From NCBI GenBank assembly GCA_965277895.1, contig CBDIDR010000001.1, positions 310,001 to 374,000 on the forward strand: 64,000 nucleotides of DNA, in the 5' to 3' direction. The translations under genes and the position numbers were made by a program. Below the pieces are notes generated by a model. That model searched no databases. It was not told the DNA's origin and was given only the letters and a program-made list of their open reading frames with translations. This DNA comes from GCA-2862585 sp965277895. Its GTDB lineage: Bacteria; Bacteroidota; Bacteroidia; Flavobacteriales; UBA7312. Position 1 is the first letter of the stretch. The number at the start of each line of letters is the position of its first letter. Below are positions 49,145 to 58,461 of this stretch, one piece after another.

Positions 49145-50668
49145 ATGACGGTGATGGATAAAGTAAGAGTAAGATTTGCCCCAAGTCCGACGGGACCATT
49201 ACATATGGGGGGTGTTAGAACAGCCCTCTACAACTACCTTTTTGCAAAAAAACACAATGGAGATTTCTTGTTGAGACTAGAGGACACTGACCAAACACGC
49301 CTTGTTCCTGGAGCGGAACAATACATTTTAGACGCCTTGTCGTGGTGCAAGATAAACATAGACGAAGGCTTGGGCCATGGTGGTGATTTAGGGCCTTACA
49401 AACAGTCTGACAGAAAACCAATGTACAGGCAATACGCCGATATTTTATTAGAGCAAGGTCATGCTTATTACGCTTTTGACACCGCAGAAGAACTTGACGA
49501 CATGCGTCAGCGTATGAAAAATGCTGGTGTGCCGTCTCCACAGTATAATTCGGTAGTTAGAGATAGCATGCAAAACTCAATCTCTCTTTCAGCAGATGAG
49601 GTGAAACAAAGGTTAGATAGGGGCGATTCATATGTCATTCGTATTAAAATGCCTAGAAATGAAGAGGTAAAAATAAACGATACTATACGCGGCTGGGTAG
49701 TTGTAAACACAAACAATCTTGACGACAAAGTTCTGTTTAAGTCGGATGGAATGCCAACCTATCATTTAGCAAATGTTGTAGATGACCATTTGATGAAAAT
49801 AACCCATGTTATTAGAGGAGAAGAGTGGTTGCCATCGGCGCCTCTGCACGTTTTATTATATCGATTTTTTGACTGGGAATGTCCAGCTTTTGCCCACCTT
49901 CCTTTGATTTTAAAGCCTGATGGCAATGGAAAGCTTAGCAAAAGAGACGGAGACAGATTAGGCTTCCCTGTTTTCCCAACAGAATGGACTAATCCAGAGA
50001 CCAATGAAGTATCCTCAGGGTATAGGGAAGAAGGCTATTTTCCTGAAGCCTTCACAAATATGTTAGCTTTTTTAGGTTGGAATCCTGGAACTGCTCAAGA
50101 AATATTTTCAATGGATGAGCTTGTTGAATCTTTTTCCTTGCAAAGGGTTGGAAAAGCGGGAGCAAAATTTGATTTTGACAAGACTAAATGGTTTAATCAA
50201 CAGTATTTAAGGAGTAAAAAAGGTGACGAATTGGCTCAATTAATACACTCTAAAATCACTGAATCGAAAGCTGTAGATAGCGTGTTTTTAGCAAAAGTTT
50301 GTGAGTTAATGAAAGAACGAGCGACTTTCGTTGAAGATATATGGGAGAGCAGTCAATTCTTTTTTGACCCTCCTACTGAGTACGATGAAAAAACACATCG
50401 AAAAAAATGGAAGGAACACACTCCTGACATACTCAAAAAAGTAACTGAGTTGTTCGGTCGGATATCCGACTTTTCTGCTGAAAACGTTGAAAAAGAGTTC
50501 AAATCTCTTCTTGAAGAAAATGAGTGGGGCTTAGGAATGGTGTTGCCTACTTTTAGACTCGCTGTAACTGGAAAGGGTATGGGGCCTTCAATGTTTGAGA
50601 TTTCAGAGTTGTTAGGTAAAGACGAAGTTGTTGAACGAATTGAAACAGCCATTCAAAAATTGTCTTAG
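49145..50668 (+). CDS. gltX: Glutamyl-tRNA synthetase
   Basis: A 507-residue class I aminoacyl-tRNA synthetase. The HIGH-type motif is PSPTGPLHMGGVRTALYNY (about 12-30), and the KMSKS equivalent is KLSKRDG (about 259-265). The catalytic insert with EEWLPSAPLH is present. A second ATG lies three codons in, so the exact start is uncertain. In bacteria with GatCAB this enzyme may be discriminating or not. gatA in the same window shows that the transamidation route exists. folB follows two bases after its stop. Confidence 0.97.
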   Translation: MTVMDKVRVRFAPSPTGPLHMGGVRTALYNYLFAKKHNGDFLLRLEDTDQTRLVPGAEQYILDALSWCKINIDEGLGHGGDLGPYKQSDRKPMYRQYADILLEQGHAYYAFDTAEELDDMRQRMKNAGVPSPQYNSVVRDSMQNSISLSADEVKQRLDRGDSYVIRIKMPRNEEVKINDTIRGWVVVNTNNLDDKVLFKSDGMPTYHLANVVDDHLMKITHVIRGEEWLPSAPLHVLLYRFFDWECPAFAHLPLILKPDGNGKLSKRDGDRLGFPVFPTEWTNPETNEVSSGYREEGYFPEAFTNMLAFLGWNPGTAQEIFSMDELVESFSLQRVGKAGAKFDFDKTKWFNQQYLRSKKGDELAQLIHSKITESKAVDSVFLAKVCELMKERATFVEDIWESSQFFFDPPTEYDEKTHRKKWKEHTPDILKKVTELFGRISDFSAENVEKEFKSLLEENEWGLGMVLPTFRLAVTGKGMGPSMFEISELLGKDEVVERIETAIQKLS

Positions 50669-50670
50669 TT

Positions 50671-51030
50671 ATGGGGATAATTTCAGTAAACGGGATAAAA
50701 GTGTATGCATATCACGGCTGTTTGGACGAGGAACGAAAAATAGGCTCAGACTATGAGGTTAATGTTACTGTTGAAGCAGACCTAGAAGCCTCCTCCATTT
50801 CGGACAAACTTGCTGATACTGTAGATTATGTTTCTATAAACAGAATTGTAAAGAACGAAATGTCTATTCCAAGCAATTTGCTTGAACATGTTGTAAAACG
50901 AATCATAGATTCCATAGTATTAAACCATAAAACGGTTGATACTGTTGAGGTTTCGGTGGCTAAGATTAATCCGCCGATTAATGGTGACGTAGCGAATGTT
51001 TTGGTCAAAGAGAAATTCTTTAATGTGTAA
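50671..51030 (+). CDS. folB: Dihydroneopterin aldolase
   Basis: A 119-residue folate-pathway enzyme that splits dihydroneopterin to hydroxymethyl-dihydropterin and glycolaldehyde. Family landmarks: the opening GIISVNGIKVYAYHGCLDEE with the active-site Tyr and His, the DTVDYVSI motif, the NLLEHVVKRI helix with the catalytic Glu region, and VSVAKINPPINGDV. Length is standard for this small octameric protein. It is co-transcribed with gltX. Confidence 0.93.
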   Translation: MGIISVNGIKVYAYHGCLDEERKIGSDYEVNVTVEADLEASSISDKLADTVDYVSINRIVKNEMSIPSNLLEHVVKRIIDSIVLNHKTVDTVEVSVAKINPPINGDVANVLVKEKFFNV

Positions 51031-51046
51031 ATTATAAAAAAAACAT

Positions 51047-51054
51047 TAGATTTG
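51047..51054 (+). promoter_or_regulatory. Promoter -7 box of tRNA-Cys
   Basis: TAGATTTG, an exact TAnnTTTG match ending 12 bases before the mature tRNA-Cys 5' end, a spacing shared by the other tRNA genes of this window. Confidence 0.5.
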
Positions 51055-51066
51055 CTACCCAATTTT

Positions 51067-51137
51067 GGTTTCGTGGCCGAGTGGCTAGGCAGTGGTCTGC
51101 AACACCATCTACAGCGGTTCGAATCCGCTCGAAACCT
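51067..51137 (+). tRNA. tRNA-Cys (GCA)
   Basis: Cloverleaf with acceptor GGTTTCG/CGAAACC, anticodon stem GTGGT/ACCAT (one G-U) and loop CTGCAAC (anticodon GCA), and T-arm GCGG-TTCGAAT-CCGC. The discriminator is T (U in RNA), the normal identity base for Cys. CCA is not encoded. Confidence 0.95.
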
Positions 51138-51142
51138 CATTT

Positions 51143-51172
51143 AAAACCGTAAGACACTTACGGTTTTTTTTT
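51143..51172 (+). terminator. Intrinsic terminator after tRNA-Cys
   Basis: Perfect 11-bp stem (AAAACCGTAAG / CTTACGGTTTT), three-base loop ACA and a T-run of nine, directly after the tRNA. Confidence 0.92.
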
Positions 51173-51178
51173 GCTTAA

Positions 51179-51212
51179 TTGTTAACAAAGTAGGAATTAA
51201 TAGTTAATTTTG
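51179..51212 (+). promoter_or_regulatory. Promoter of the SprB-repeat adhesin operon
   Basis: TTG at 51,179-51,181, a 23-base spacer and the exact box TAATTTTG at 51,205-51,212, 32 bases before the adhesin ATG. Confidence 0.55.
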
Positions 51213-51244
51213 TAGACTGACTTAACTTCAACTAACCGCCTTTT

Positions 51245-54200
51245 ATGAACAAGTTCCTTGTATTTTTTGCTTGCGCGCTTTTTGGTCATACCCTTGTATT
51301 TTCTCAGGGAGCTAGCTATTACCCCGATGAATTAGTCTCACGATTTTATTTTGGCACACTCCCTTTTGGGGCAGATGATATTATGAGCCCTCCAGTAGGC
51401 AATTATAGCAATCCTTGTGCGGTGTATAGCAATTACATGATTGGAAATGCTACCATTGGAGATGGTAATACCGCAGGATTCGTGTACACGATGAGCGTCT
51501 CTAGAGATTCTACATATCAATTTGAAATTGAAGGCGGTTCATGTGATTCGGTTGAAGTTTCTGGTACTAGAGCCGCCAGAGTTTACATAGATTTTAATGG
51601 AAATAACGATTTTTCAGATGCTGGTGAACTTGTATTTACTTCTGCCCAATCAAGCTCAATGTACCCTATATTTAGCGGTTCAGTAACTATCCCTAGTGAT
51701 GCCGCCGAAGGCGAAATAATAATGAGAGTAGTATATGCCAGAGTTGATGGTGTTGATGGGGCGGGTGCTCTGTGGGATTTCGATTTTATAGACTGGTCAA
51801 CATGGGGCTACTTTCACGGTGAAACAGAAGATTATTCACTTGTAATATCTGCCTATATTGATTCAGTTGAAGCAATAAACACAACGTGTAGTAACACTAA
51901 TGATGGTCAAATAATTATTACCCCCGCATCTTTGGCCAGTCCAGATATTGAGTACTCCATTAATGGCTTAGCCGGACCATGGACAACCGATGTTTTATAT
52001 CAAAACTTAACACCAGGTAATTATTCAGTATTTGCAAGAGATCCAGCATTAGCACCTAGCTATGCTTACGAGCAATTTGATGTAACCATCAACCCTGCTT
52101 CAGCAATAACAATTGATGCCCAAATAACGTCCGATTACAACGGTGAAGTTATAAGTTGTTCGGGTGTTTCAGATGGAGAAGCGAGTTTAGTCGCTATTGG
52201 AGGAGAAGGAGAATCATTTTCTTATGAATATTTTAGTGATACAAATCCACTATCAACCCCTTCATCAAATACTGTATTAGGTCTAAGTGCTGATACCTAC
52301 TCCTTTTATGCAATCGACAATCTAGGGTGCTTTTCCGATACTGTTCAGCTAGCTCTTTCAGATCCTTCTCCTATAGTTATAGATAATGTAGAAATTACAA
52401 CTGAAATAAGCTGTACAGACGTTTGTGATGCTGTTTTAACCATAATTAATACAGGAGGAACTGCCCCTTACAATTATGAGGTTGACGGAGTAGATTATGG
52501 CAATTCTAACATTGCTAATAATATTTGTGCTGGATCACCCTCAATATCAGTAACAGACGCAAACGATTGTAGTTTGTCCCTCAACACACTGGTCATAAAT
52601 CCAACACCAGTAGATTTAACTTTAACATCCTTACTTGATTATTCTGGTTATGATGTCAGTTGTACAGACTCTACTAACGGAGCAGTTAGTTTTATCGCTT
52701 CTGGTGGTACACCATCTTATGATTTCAGTATAGATGGCGGTTTGACCTTCCCATATTCAGCCGCAGAAGGGGATAGTGTTTATGGCTTGCCTGCAGGTAA
52801 TTATACGCTTATTGCTAGAGACACCAATTTATGTTTGTCTTCTGCAGAGGTAATTAACCTCCAGTCCCCACAACCGTTATTTCAAGACCCTGTAATTGTG
52901 AGCTCTCCAATTAGCTGTAATGGTTTCTCGGACGGCGAAATTACCATACAAGCTGTAGGTGGTGCAGGAGGCTACACATATTCTTTAGATAATGGTGTAA
53001 CAGCTCAAGGGTCACCAGTTTTTACAAACTTATCGGCATCCACAATTAATGTTTATATAGAGGATGTCAACGGTTGTTCATCTCAAGATAATTTTACCCT
53101 AAATGAGCCTGACGCACTATCCTTAAATTCGGTGACAGTAGTTTCAGATTATAATGGTTCGCAATTAAGCTGCCCATTATCATCAGATGCTACCATTGAG
53201 ATACAAGCAAATGGCGGAACAGGCGCATACAGTTATTCACTGCCTCCAAATCCAGTGTTGATTAACCTTCCGGCTAACAATCAGGTATCGGGCTTTTCAG
53301 CGGGAACACAATCTTTTTCACTGTTTGATGTCAACGGCTGTAGCTCTAACACCTTAAATTTTGAGGTTATACCTCCAGCAGAGCTTATTGTTGCCTCAAT
53401 TACTATTGATTCAGTGAGTTGTTTTGGTTTGGCTGATGGTGAAGTAACTATTGAGGGAGCAGGTGGATCAGGCAATTATTCTTATTTTGTAGATGCCGTC
53501 TACCAATCTAACAATCAAGTACCGCTTACTGTTTCAGGACTTGCCGAAAATAATTATGGAGTTAGCATAACGGATGCAAACGGATGTATTTCTGATATTA
53601 CAAACGTATTTGTCCCTCAGCCCGCTACAATAGTATCTAACTTAAGTATTGTTAATCTTGGGTGTTCTGGAGACGTTAACGGTTCGGCATTAGCCAATCC
53701 TTCTGGAGGAAGCCCAAATTATACGTTTTTGTGGTCCAATGGCTCTACTCAAAACACCGCTACTCAGCTTCTTGCTGGGAATTATTCAGTAATTATTACA
53801 GATGCAAACGGCTGTCAACTCAATGAAGATTTTGAGGTTACACAACCAACTATTACTCTTAATGTTACTCCATTAGATTGTAACATTCCTAACTCAGGAG
53901 AAATACAAGCCGTATTAAATAATGCTAATCCGACCTCTAATTTTACAGTGCTTTGGAACGATGCCAACGCTCAAACAACCTTAACGGCAGTATCTTTAGC
54001 TCCTGGCGATTATACAGTTACGATGACAGATCAGTTCGGGTGTGAAATAAGTGCATCTGAAAGTCTTGTGCAACCTGACTCAATTACGGCTTTTGTGGAA
54101 TACACCAACATTTGTGAAGAGAGTCCTATTGCTTCAGCATTGGTATTAACTTCCGGAGGACAAGTGCCTTACTCTTACCTTTGGACAAACAATGAAACAA

Positions 54201-54808
54201 CCGAATTAATTCAAATTACTGACCCTGGTTCCTATTCAGTGCTTGTAACAGACTTTAACGGATGTGAAAGAGAAGAGTCTTTTACTATTGACCCAATTAT
54301 TCCTATTCAAATAGACCTTTTGGTGCAAGAACCGTCTTGTGCGGACAATAACGACGCCAGTGTAGAGGCTTTAGTTTCTGGAGGGTATCTTCCTTATTCC
54401 TTTGAGTGGGATAATTTCTCCGAAAATTCAGTAAATGATAATATTCAATCAGGCTCTTATTTGCTAACGGTTACAGATGCAAATGGCTGTATCTCAGCAA
54501 CAGAGGCTATTGTGCCAGAAGGGGAGGGTATATGTATAAATGCCTATTCTGCATTTTCACCAAATGGTGACCAAAACAACGATTATTGGCACATAGACAA
54601 TATTGAGCTGTACCCAGACGGATTAGTTGAAGTATTCAACAGGTGGGGCGATAGAGTTTACTCTACCAAATCCTATATAAATGCCTGGGATGGTGCTTGG
54701 CAAGGAATGTATAATAACGAGCCTTTACCTTCTGCTACATATTACTATGTGATTACCCTAAACAATGGCGAAGAGCCTACAGTGGGAACAGTAACAATTG
54801 TTCGATAA
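51245..54808 (+). CDS. Giant SprB-repeat surface adhesin with T9SS type B sorting domain
   Basis: A 1187-residue cell-surface protein. A signal peptide (MNKFLVFFACALFGHTLVFSQ) is followed by a GEVED domain (about 100-200, with ARVYIDFNGNNDFSDAGE and GETEDYSLVI). Then come about eleven SprB-type repeats of some 80 residues, each starting with a Cys-x4-DG turn followed by a GG hairpin (for example CFGLADGEVTIEGAGGSG). The last 95 residues are a gliding-motility-type type B domain (FSPNGDQNNDYW, then VEVFNRWGDRVY and WDGAWQG). Relatives are exported by T9SS and act in surface adhesion or gliding. The PorP/SprF gene nine bases downstream is its likely dedicated outer-membrane partner. Confidence 0.92.
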   Translation: MNKFLVFFACALFGHTLVFSQGASYYPDELVSRFYFGTLPFGADDIMSPPVGNYSNPCAVYSNYMIGNATIGDGNTAGFVYTMSVSRDSTYQFEIEGGSCDSVEVSGTRAARVYIDFNGNNDFSDAGELVFTSAQSSSMYPIFSGSVTIPSDAAEGEIIMRVVYARVDGVDGAGALWDFDFIDWSTWGYFHGETEDYSLVISAYIDSVEAINTTCSNTNDGQIIITPASLASPDIEYSINGLAGPWTTDVLYQNLTPGNYSVFARDPALAPSYAYEQFDVTINPASAITIDAQITSDYNGEVISCSGVSDGEASLVAIGGEGESFSYEYFSDTNPLSTPSSNTVLGLSADTYSFYAIDNLGCFSDTVQLALSDPSPIVIDNVEITTEISCTDVCDAVLTIINTGGTAPYNYEVDGVDYGNSNIANNICAGSPSISVTDANDCSLSLNTLVINPTPVDLTLTSLLDYSGYDVSCTDSTNGAVSFIASGGTPSYDFSIDGGLTFPYSAAEGDSVYGLPAGNYTLIARDTNLCLSSAEVINLQSPQPLFQDPVIVSSPISCNGFSDGEITIQAVGGAGGYTYSLDNGVTAQGSPVFTNLSASTINVYIEDVNGCSSQDNFTLNEPDALSLNSVTVVSDYNGSQLSCPLSSDATIEIQANGGTGAYSYSLPPNPVLINLPANNQVSGFSAGTQSFSLFDVNGCSSNTLNFEVIPPAELIVASITIDSVSCFGLADGEVTIEGAGGSGNYSYFVDAVYQSNNQVPLTVSGLAENNYGVSITDANGCISDITNVFVPQPATIVSNLSIVNLGCSGDVNGSALANPSGGSPNYTFLWSNGSTQNTATQLLAGNYSVIITDANGCQLNEDFEVTQPTITLNVTPLDCNIPNSGEIQAVLNNANPTSNFTVLWNDANAQTTLTAVSLAPGDYTVTMTDQFGCEISASESLVQPDSITAFVEYTNICEESPIASALVLTSGGQVPYSYLWTNNETTELIQITDPGSYSVLVTDFNGCEREESFTIDPIIPIQIDLLVQEPSCADNNDASVEALVSGGYLPYSFEWDNFSENSVNDNIQSGSYLLTVTDANGCISATEAIVPEGEGICINAYSAFSPNGDQNNDYWHIDNIELYPDGLVEVFNRWGDRVYSTKSYINAWDGAWQGMYNNEPLPSATYYYVITLNNGEEPTVGTVTIVR

Positions 54809-54817
54809 AAACTAGAT

Positions 54818-55732
54818 ATGAGACTACTACTAATTTTATTAATGATATCTACTACTGCTGTTCAATCACAGCAGTTGCCGATGTTTAGTCAATATATCTC
54901 TAATGATTTTATTCTTAACCCAGCAGTTGCGGGGTCTAAGCCGTATTTTCCCATCAAAATTAGCTCGAGGACTCAATGGTCTTCTTTGGGCTCTATAGCC
55001 CCTCAAACAAACATATTAAGTTATCACATGCCGGTAGCTTTCGATGAAATTGGTGTAGGCGCAATTATCATGCAAGACCAGACAGGTCCATACAGCCATT
55101 TATCAGTAAACCTTGCGTTTGCCTATCATTTACAACTAGATGATGATAATGACACTCGATTGTCATTAGGTTTAAGCGGTCAGCTGAGCCAACATAGCTT
55201 AAAAATGGATGAGCTTGAATTTAACAACCCAGATCCGGAGTTCCAAGGCGGAAAGTATTCTAAGATAGTGCCAGATGCTAATGTAGGGGCGTATTTGTAT
55301 TCAGAAAATTACTTTTTATCTGTTGCCGCTCATCAATTGTTTGAATCTACTTTTAAGGAAGCAATATCTCCAATTTTTGGAGATAACGATAAGGTTAGAC
55401 ATTACTATGCCAATGCAGGATATGTCTTTAATGTGTATTCTGATTTACAGATAGAACCTTCTCTATTAGTTAAAGGCACGGAAGTCGGTCCTGTACAAGT
55501 TGATTTTAACACACGTTTTTTATTCAATAACTCATATTGGGCGGGCTTATCACTTAGAAGCTCACAAGCCTTAGTTGTCATAGCTGGAGTAAGAGCAGGC
55601 TCAATGAATATTTCCTATTCCTATGATTATGGAATTAGTTCAATAAGTTCTGTTGCTTCGGGGTCTCATGAAATCTGCCTAGGCTTTAATATAAATGACA
55701 AGCGAAAAAGACGCCATTCCTACTACTGGTAA
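54818..55732 (+). CDS. PorP/SprF-family outer-membrane protein
   Basis: A 304-residue beta-barrel protein with a signal peptide (to VQSQQ) and the family opening LPMFSQYISNDFILNPAVAGSKPY, which is diagnostic of PorP/SprF. The rest is amphipathic strand sequence ending in KRKRRHSYYW. Members are required for export or surface attachment of type B T9SS proteins encoded just upstream, as for sprB and sprF of Flavobacterium. It lies nine bases after the adhesin gene, surely on the same transcript. Confidence 0.93.
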   Translation: MRLLLILLMISTTAVQSQQLPMFSQYISNDFILNPAVAGSKPYFPIKISSRTQWSSLGSIAPQTNILSYHMPVAFDEIGVGAIIMQDQTGPYSHLSVNLAFAYHLQLDDDNDTRLSLGLSGQLSQHSLKMDELEFNNPDPEFQGGKYSKIVPDANVGAYLYSENYFLSVAAHQLFESTFKEAISPIFGDNDKVRHYYANAGYVFNVYSDLQIEPSLLVKGTEVGPVQVDFNTRFLFNNSYWAGLSLRSSQALVVIAGVRAGSMNISYSYDYGISSISSVASGSHEICLGFNINDKRKRRHSYYW

Positions 55733-55748
55733 AAACAACTTTATTAAT

Positions 55749-55756
55749 TACCTTTG
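55749..55756 (+). promoter_or_regulatory. Promoter -7 box of the FAD oxidoreductase gene
   Basis: TACCTTTG, an exact TAnnTTTG box, 18 bases before the ATG at 55,775. Confidence 0.45.
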
Positions 55757-55774
55757 AGACCTATTTAAACTTCA

Positions 55775-56830
55775 ATGAAAAAGGTCGACTTCTTAATTAT
55801 TGGTCAGGGTCTTGCTGGCACGCTTTTAGCACACGACCTACTAGAGAAAGAATATTCTGTTACAATTATTGATAAAAACCTTAGAGCTTCTTCTAGCCGA
55901 GTTGCTGCAGGTATAATCAATCCAGTAGGGATGAAACGCTGCATTCCTTCATTCAATGCCCATAATTTTTTACCTAAAGCGATTGAACGTTATCAGGAAT
56001 TAGAGAAAAAGCTTCATACGACCTTTTTACATCTTAAGCCTATCCTAAGGTTGTTTTCGAATGACGAGGTCAAACACCAATGGCAAGTAAAATACAGCAA
56101 TACAGAGATGCAGGAGTATATTCAAGGCTTTAAGCAGGCCAATCATTCTTCATATTTGAAAGATGATTTTGGCTCTGCTAGTATAAGCCCCTCAGGACAC
56201 CTTGATACTAATGTGTTTTTGGATTCCTCTCGAGCATACTTTAAAACAGTTTGTAATCTGCTAGAGGAGGAGTTTGATTTTTCTGCTTTTATGCCTGAAA
56301 ATAACACCTATAAAGATATTGAAGCTAAAACCATTATTTTCTGTGAAGGCTTTAGGGTAATGCACAACCCTTTATTCAGTAAACTGCCGCTTACACCTAC
56401 AAAGGGAGAGGTTTTGACTATACGCATACCAGAAGTTGACCATTTTGATAGTATAATAAGTAAGGGTGTGTATATTCTTTCTTTAGGAAATCACCTTTAT
56501 ACGGTAGGAGCGACCTATAACCACACAGATTTCACAGATGAGCTTACTAGTGAAGGGCAAGATTTCTTAAGGGCTAAGGTGCAAGAGATATTAGAAGTAG
56601 ATTTTGAGGTAGTTACTAGTGAAGCGGGAGTTCGTCCAACGGTAAAAGACCGTAGGTTTTTGATAGGGTTGCACCCAAAATACGACAGAATTGGTGTATT
56701 TAATGGTCTTGGCACTAGAGGAGTACTCCAAGGGCCATTATTATCATATGATTTTAGTGTCTTTTTGACACAACCAAAAGAAGATGTTCAAAACGCTGAA
56801 AATCAAAGAGTTATAAGGTTTTTGTCTTAA
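55775..56830 (+). CDS. FAD-dependent oxidoreductase of the D-amino-acid-oxidase (DAO) fold
   Basis: A 351-residue cytosolic flavoprotein. The dinucleotide-binding motif IIGQGLAGTLLAHDLLE lies at residues 7-23 and the Asp-ending second strand TIIDKN nearby. RVAAGIINPVGMKR is characteristic of the DAO group. The C-terminal GVRPTVKDRRFLIGLHP and FNGLGTRGVLQGPLLS form the FAD-binding end. The sequence resembles the oxidase half of MnmC and glycine oxidase-like proteins, but it lacks the MnmC methyltransferase half. Substrate unknown. Confidence 0.85.
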   Translation: MKKVDFLIIGQGLAGTLLAHDLLEKEYSVTIIDKNLRASSSRVAAGIINPVGMKRCIPSFNAHNFLPKAIERYQELEKKLHTTFLHLKPILRLFSNDEVKHQWQVKYSNTEMQEYIQGFKQANHSSYLKDDFGSASISPSGHLDTNVFLDSSRAYFKTVCNLLEEEFDFSAFMPENNTYKDIEAKTIIFCEGFRVMHNPLFSKLPLTPTKGEVLTIRIPEVDHFDSIISKGVYILSLGNHLYTVGATYNHTDFTDELTSEGQDFLRAKVQEILEVDFEVVTSEAGVRPTVKDRRFLIGLHPKYDRIGVFNGLGTRGVLQGPLLSYDFSVFLTQPKEDVQNAENQRVIRFLS

Positions 56831-56885
56831 TACACAGGTACCATATACCCTCTATTATCAACACTAGCGTGTTAAGAAGAACAAA

Positions 56886-56918
56886 TTGATTTTTTTTGGT
56901 GGTTATAGAATAAATTTG
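56886..56918 (+). promoter_or_regulatory. Promoter of the porin gene
   Basis: TTG at 56,886-56,888, a 22-base spacer and the exact box TAAATTTG at 56,911-56,918. It is 41 bases before the porin ATG, a longer leader than most genes here. Confidence 0.5.
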
Positions 56919-56959
56919 CATCTTGCGACCGTTATTAACCAATTTTAACTAAATTTATT

Positions 56960-57991
56960 ATGAAAAAGAATTTGCATTTTGTTCTAGCTTTAACGTTAGG
57001 ACTAGCAACAACAGTTTCTGCACAAGATTGGTCTGTTGACTCTAGAACAAGAGTTAATTCGACTGATGATGCTACGAGTACGGAGCAAAGAGTAAGAGCT
57101 GCTGTTGAATTCGGAGGAGAGGCAGTAAGCGTTTACGCTGAAATTAACTCTTCTGCTACTTTAGGTGCAGTTGCAAGTGAAACATTTACAAATTCATTAC
57201 GTCAGGCTTACGCTACGACTAATCTAATGGATTTTGCTTCATTTACTGCTGGTCGTATGGCATTAAACTTTGGAAGTGGTCGTATTTTAGGAGACAACAA
57301 CTGGGTACAAGGAAATGGTAACACATGGGACGGTTTCTTATTCGGAATCAACAACGATTTCGCTGATGTACACGTTGGATATGCTGCTACTGACATGACA
57401 GGTGCTTATGACGCTACTACTATGTACGCTAACATCGGTAAAGATATGGGAGCTATGGGCTTCAATCTTTTATATGTTAACACTACTGAAGATTTATCAG
57501 GTTCAGAAAACACTTCAATGGGTCTAGATGCAACTTATGCAATGGACAACGGTGCTGAATTATCTTTAGGTTATTACACAAATGACAACAACGGTACAGA
57601 AATGGACCTTACTTCATTAGGTGTATCTTACGGTGTTAATGATGACTTAACTGTTCACGCTGGATACGATATGTACGGTGAGAATGGTTTCTACATGGCA
57701 TCAGGTAGTTTCGGTGACTTCTACGGTTCTGGTATGGAATATTCTACTATGACTTATGAAGGTACTGACGTGACTTTCGGTGGTTCTTATGCAATGGGTG
57801 ACTTCATGATTGGAGCTACTATGCACACAATTACTTCTGAAGATGAGACTATCGATTATTCTGTAATGGATCTTTCATTAGGATACTCTTTATCTGACAA
57901 TTCAGGTTTATCTGTAAACTACGCTACATCTGATAGAGATGCTGCTAACGAGTTCACAAAAACTTGGATTTCTCTAAACGTTGGATTCTAA
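56960..57991 (+). CDS. Outer-membrane porin-like beta-barrel protein
   Basis: A 343-residue protein with a signal peptide cut after VSAQ, a mature part made wholly of alternating amphipathic strands, and a terminal Phe (ISLNVGF), as for a 16-18 strand porin. It is rich in Asp, Asn, Thr and Gly and poor in Lys. Codons are visibly biased toward a small preferred set (GGT, GCT, TTA, ACT), suggesting high expression. Paired with its own promoter and a strong terminator, it looks like a major porin expressed alone. Its specificity is unknown. Confidence 0.85.
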   Translation: MKKNLHFVLALTLGLATTVSAQDWSVDSRTRVNSTDDATSTEQRVRAAVEFGGEAVSVYAEINSSATLGAVASETFTNSLRQAYATTNLMDFASFTAGRMALNFGSGRILGDNNWVQGNGNTWDGFLFGINNDFADVHVGYAATDMTGAYDATTMYANIGKDMGAMGFNLLYVNTTEDLSGSENTSMGLDATYAMDNGAELSLGYYTNDNNGTEMDLTSLGVSYGVNDDLTVHAGYDMYGENGFYMASGSFGDFYGSGMEYSTMTYEGTDVTFGGSYAMGDFMIGATMHTITSEDETIDYSVMDLSLGYSLSDNSGLSVNYATSDRDAANEFTKTWISLNVGF

Positions 57992-58015
57992 TAAACTAGA
58001 ATATAATATTTGGAA

Positions 58016-58045
58016 GGGCGGTGTTTTTCACCGCCCTTTTTTTTT
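58016..58045 (+). terminator. Intrinsic terminator of the porin gene
   Basis: GC-rich 8-bp stem (GGGCGGTG / CACCGCCC), five-T loop and a T-run of nine. The end of the T-run overlaps the first base of the -7 box of the epimerase gene. Confidence 0.95.
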
Positions 58046-58052
58046 AGTTTTG
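58045..58052 (+). promoter_or_regulatory. Promoter -7 box of the epimerase gene (possible leaderless transcript)
   Basis: TAGTTTTG, an exact TAnnTTTG box ending four bases before the ATG at 58,057 and starting at the last base of the porin terminator T-run. Confidence 0.5.
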
Positions 58053-58056
58053 TTTT

Positions 58057-58461
58057 ATGAAGAAAGTTGAACATATAGGAATAGCAGTAAAAGACCTTTC
58101 TAATGCCAATGCCTTATTTGAGAAGCTATTCAATCAATCACATTACAAGGTTGAAGAAGTGGAATCGGAAGGCGTATCTACATCCTTTTTTAAAGTCGGA
58201 GACACCAAGATAGAACTGCTTCAAGCTCTTCAAGCAGATAGCCCCATTGCTAAGTTTATAGAAAAACGAGGAGAGGGCATTCACCACATAGCTTTTGAGG
58301 TTGATGATATTCAATCGGAAATGGAACGTTTACAAGCCGAAGGCTTTGAGCTTATTCATACAGAAGCCAAAGACGGTGCGGACAACAAGAAAATATGCTT
58401 TCTACATCCAAAAAGCACTAATGGAGTACTTATTGAGCTTTGTCAAGAAAAAAGGCCGTAA
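58057..58461 (+). CDS. mce: Methylmalonyl-CoA epimerase
   Basis: A 134-residue protein of the vicinal-oxygen-chelate fold. It interconverts (R)- and (S)-methylmalonyl-CoA between propionyl-CoA carboxylase and methylmalonyl-CoA mutase. The metal ligands are visible: His6 in EHIGIAVKDL, the second His in GIHHIAFEVDD and the C-terminal Glu in GVLIELCQE. The matching FLHPKSTNGVLIEL end is typical. Mutase and carboxylase genes are not in the window, apart from a biotinyl-domain protein at the far left. Its last 32 bases overlap the convergent HAD gene. Confidence 0.95.
   Translation: MKKVEHIGIAVKDLSNANALFEKLFNQSHYKVEEVESEGVSTSFFKVGDTKIELLQALQADSPIAKFIEKRGEGIHHIAFEVDDIQSEMERLQAEGFELIHTEAKDGADNKKICFLHPKSTNGVLIELCQEKRP

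Noticed and set aside
51245..54808. CRISPR array or tandem DNA repeats in the adhesin gene
   Set aside because: The repetition is at protein level only; the DNA copies are diverged and have no regular spacer.
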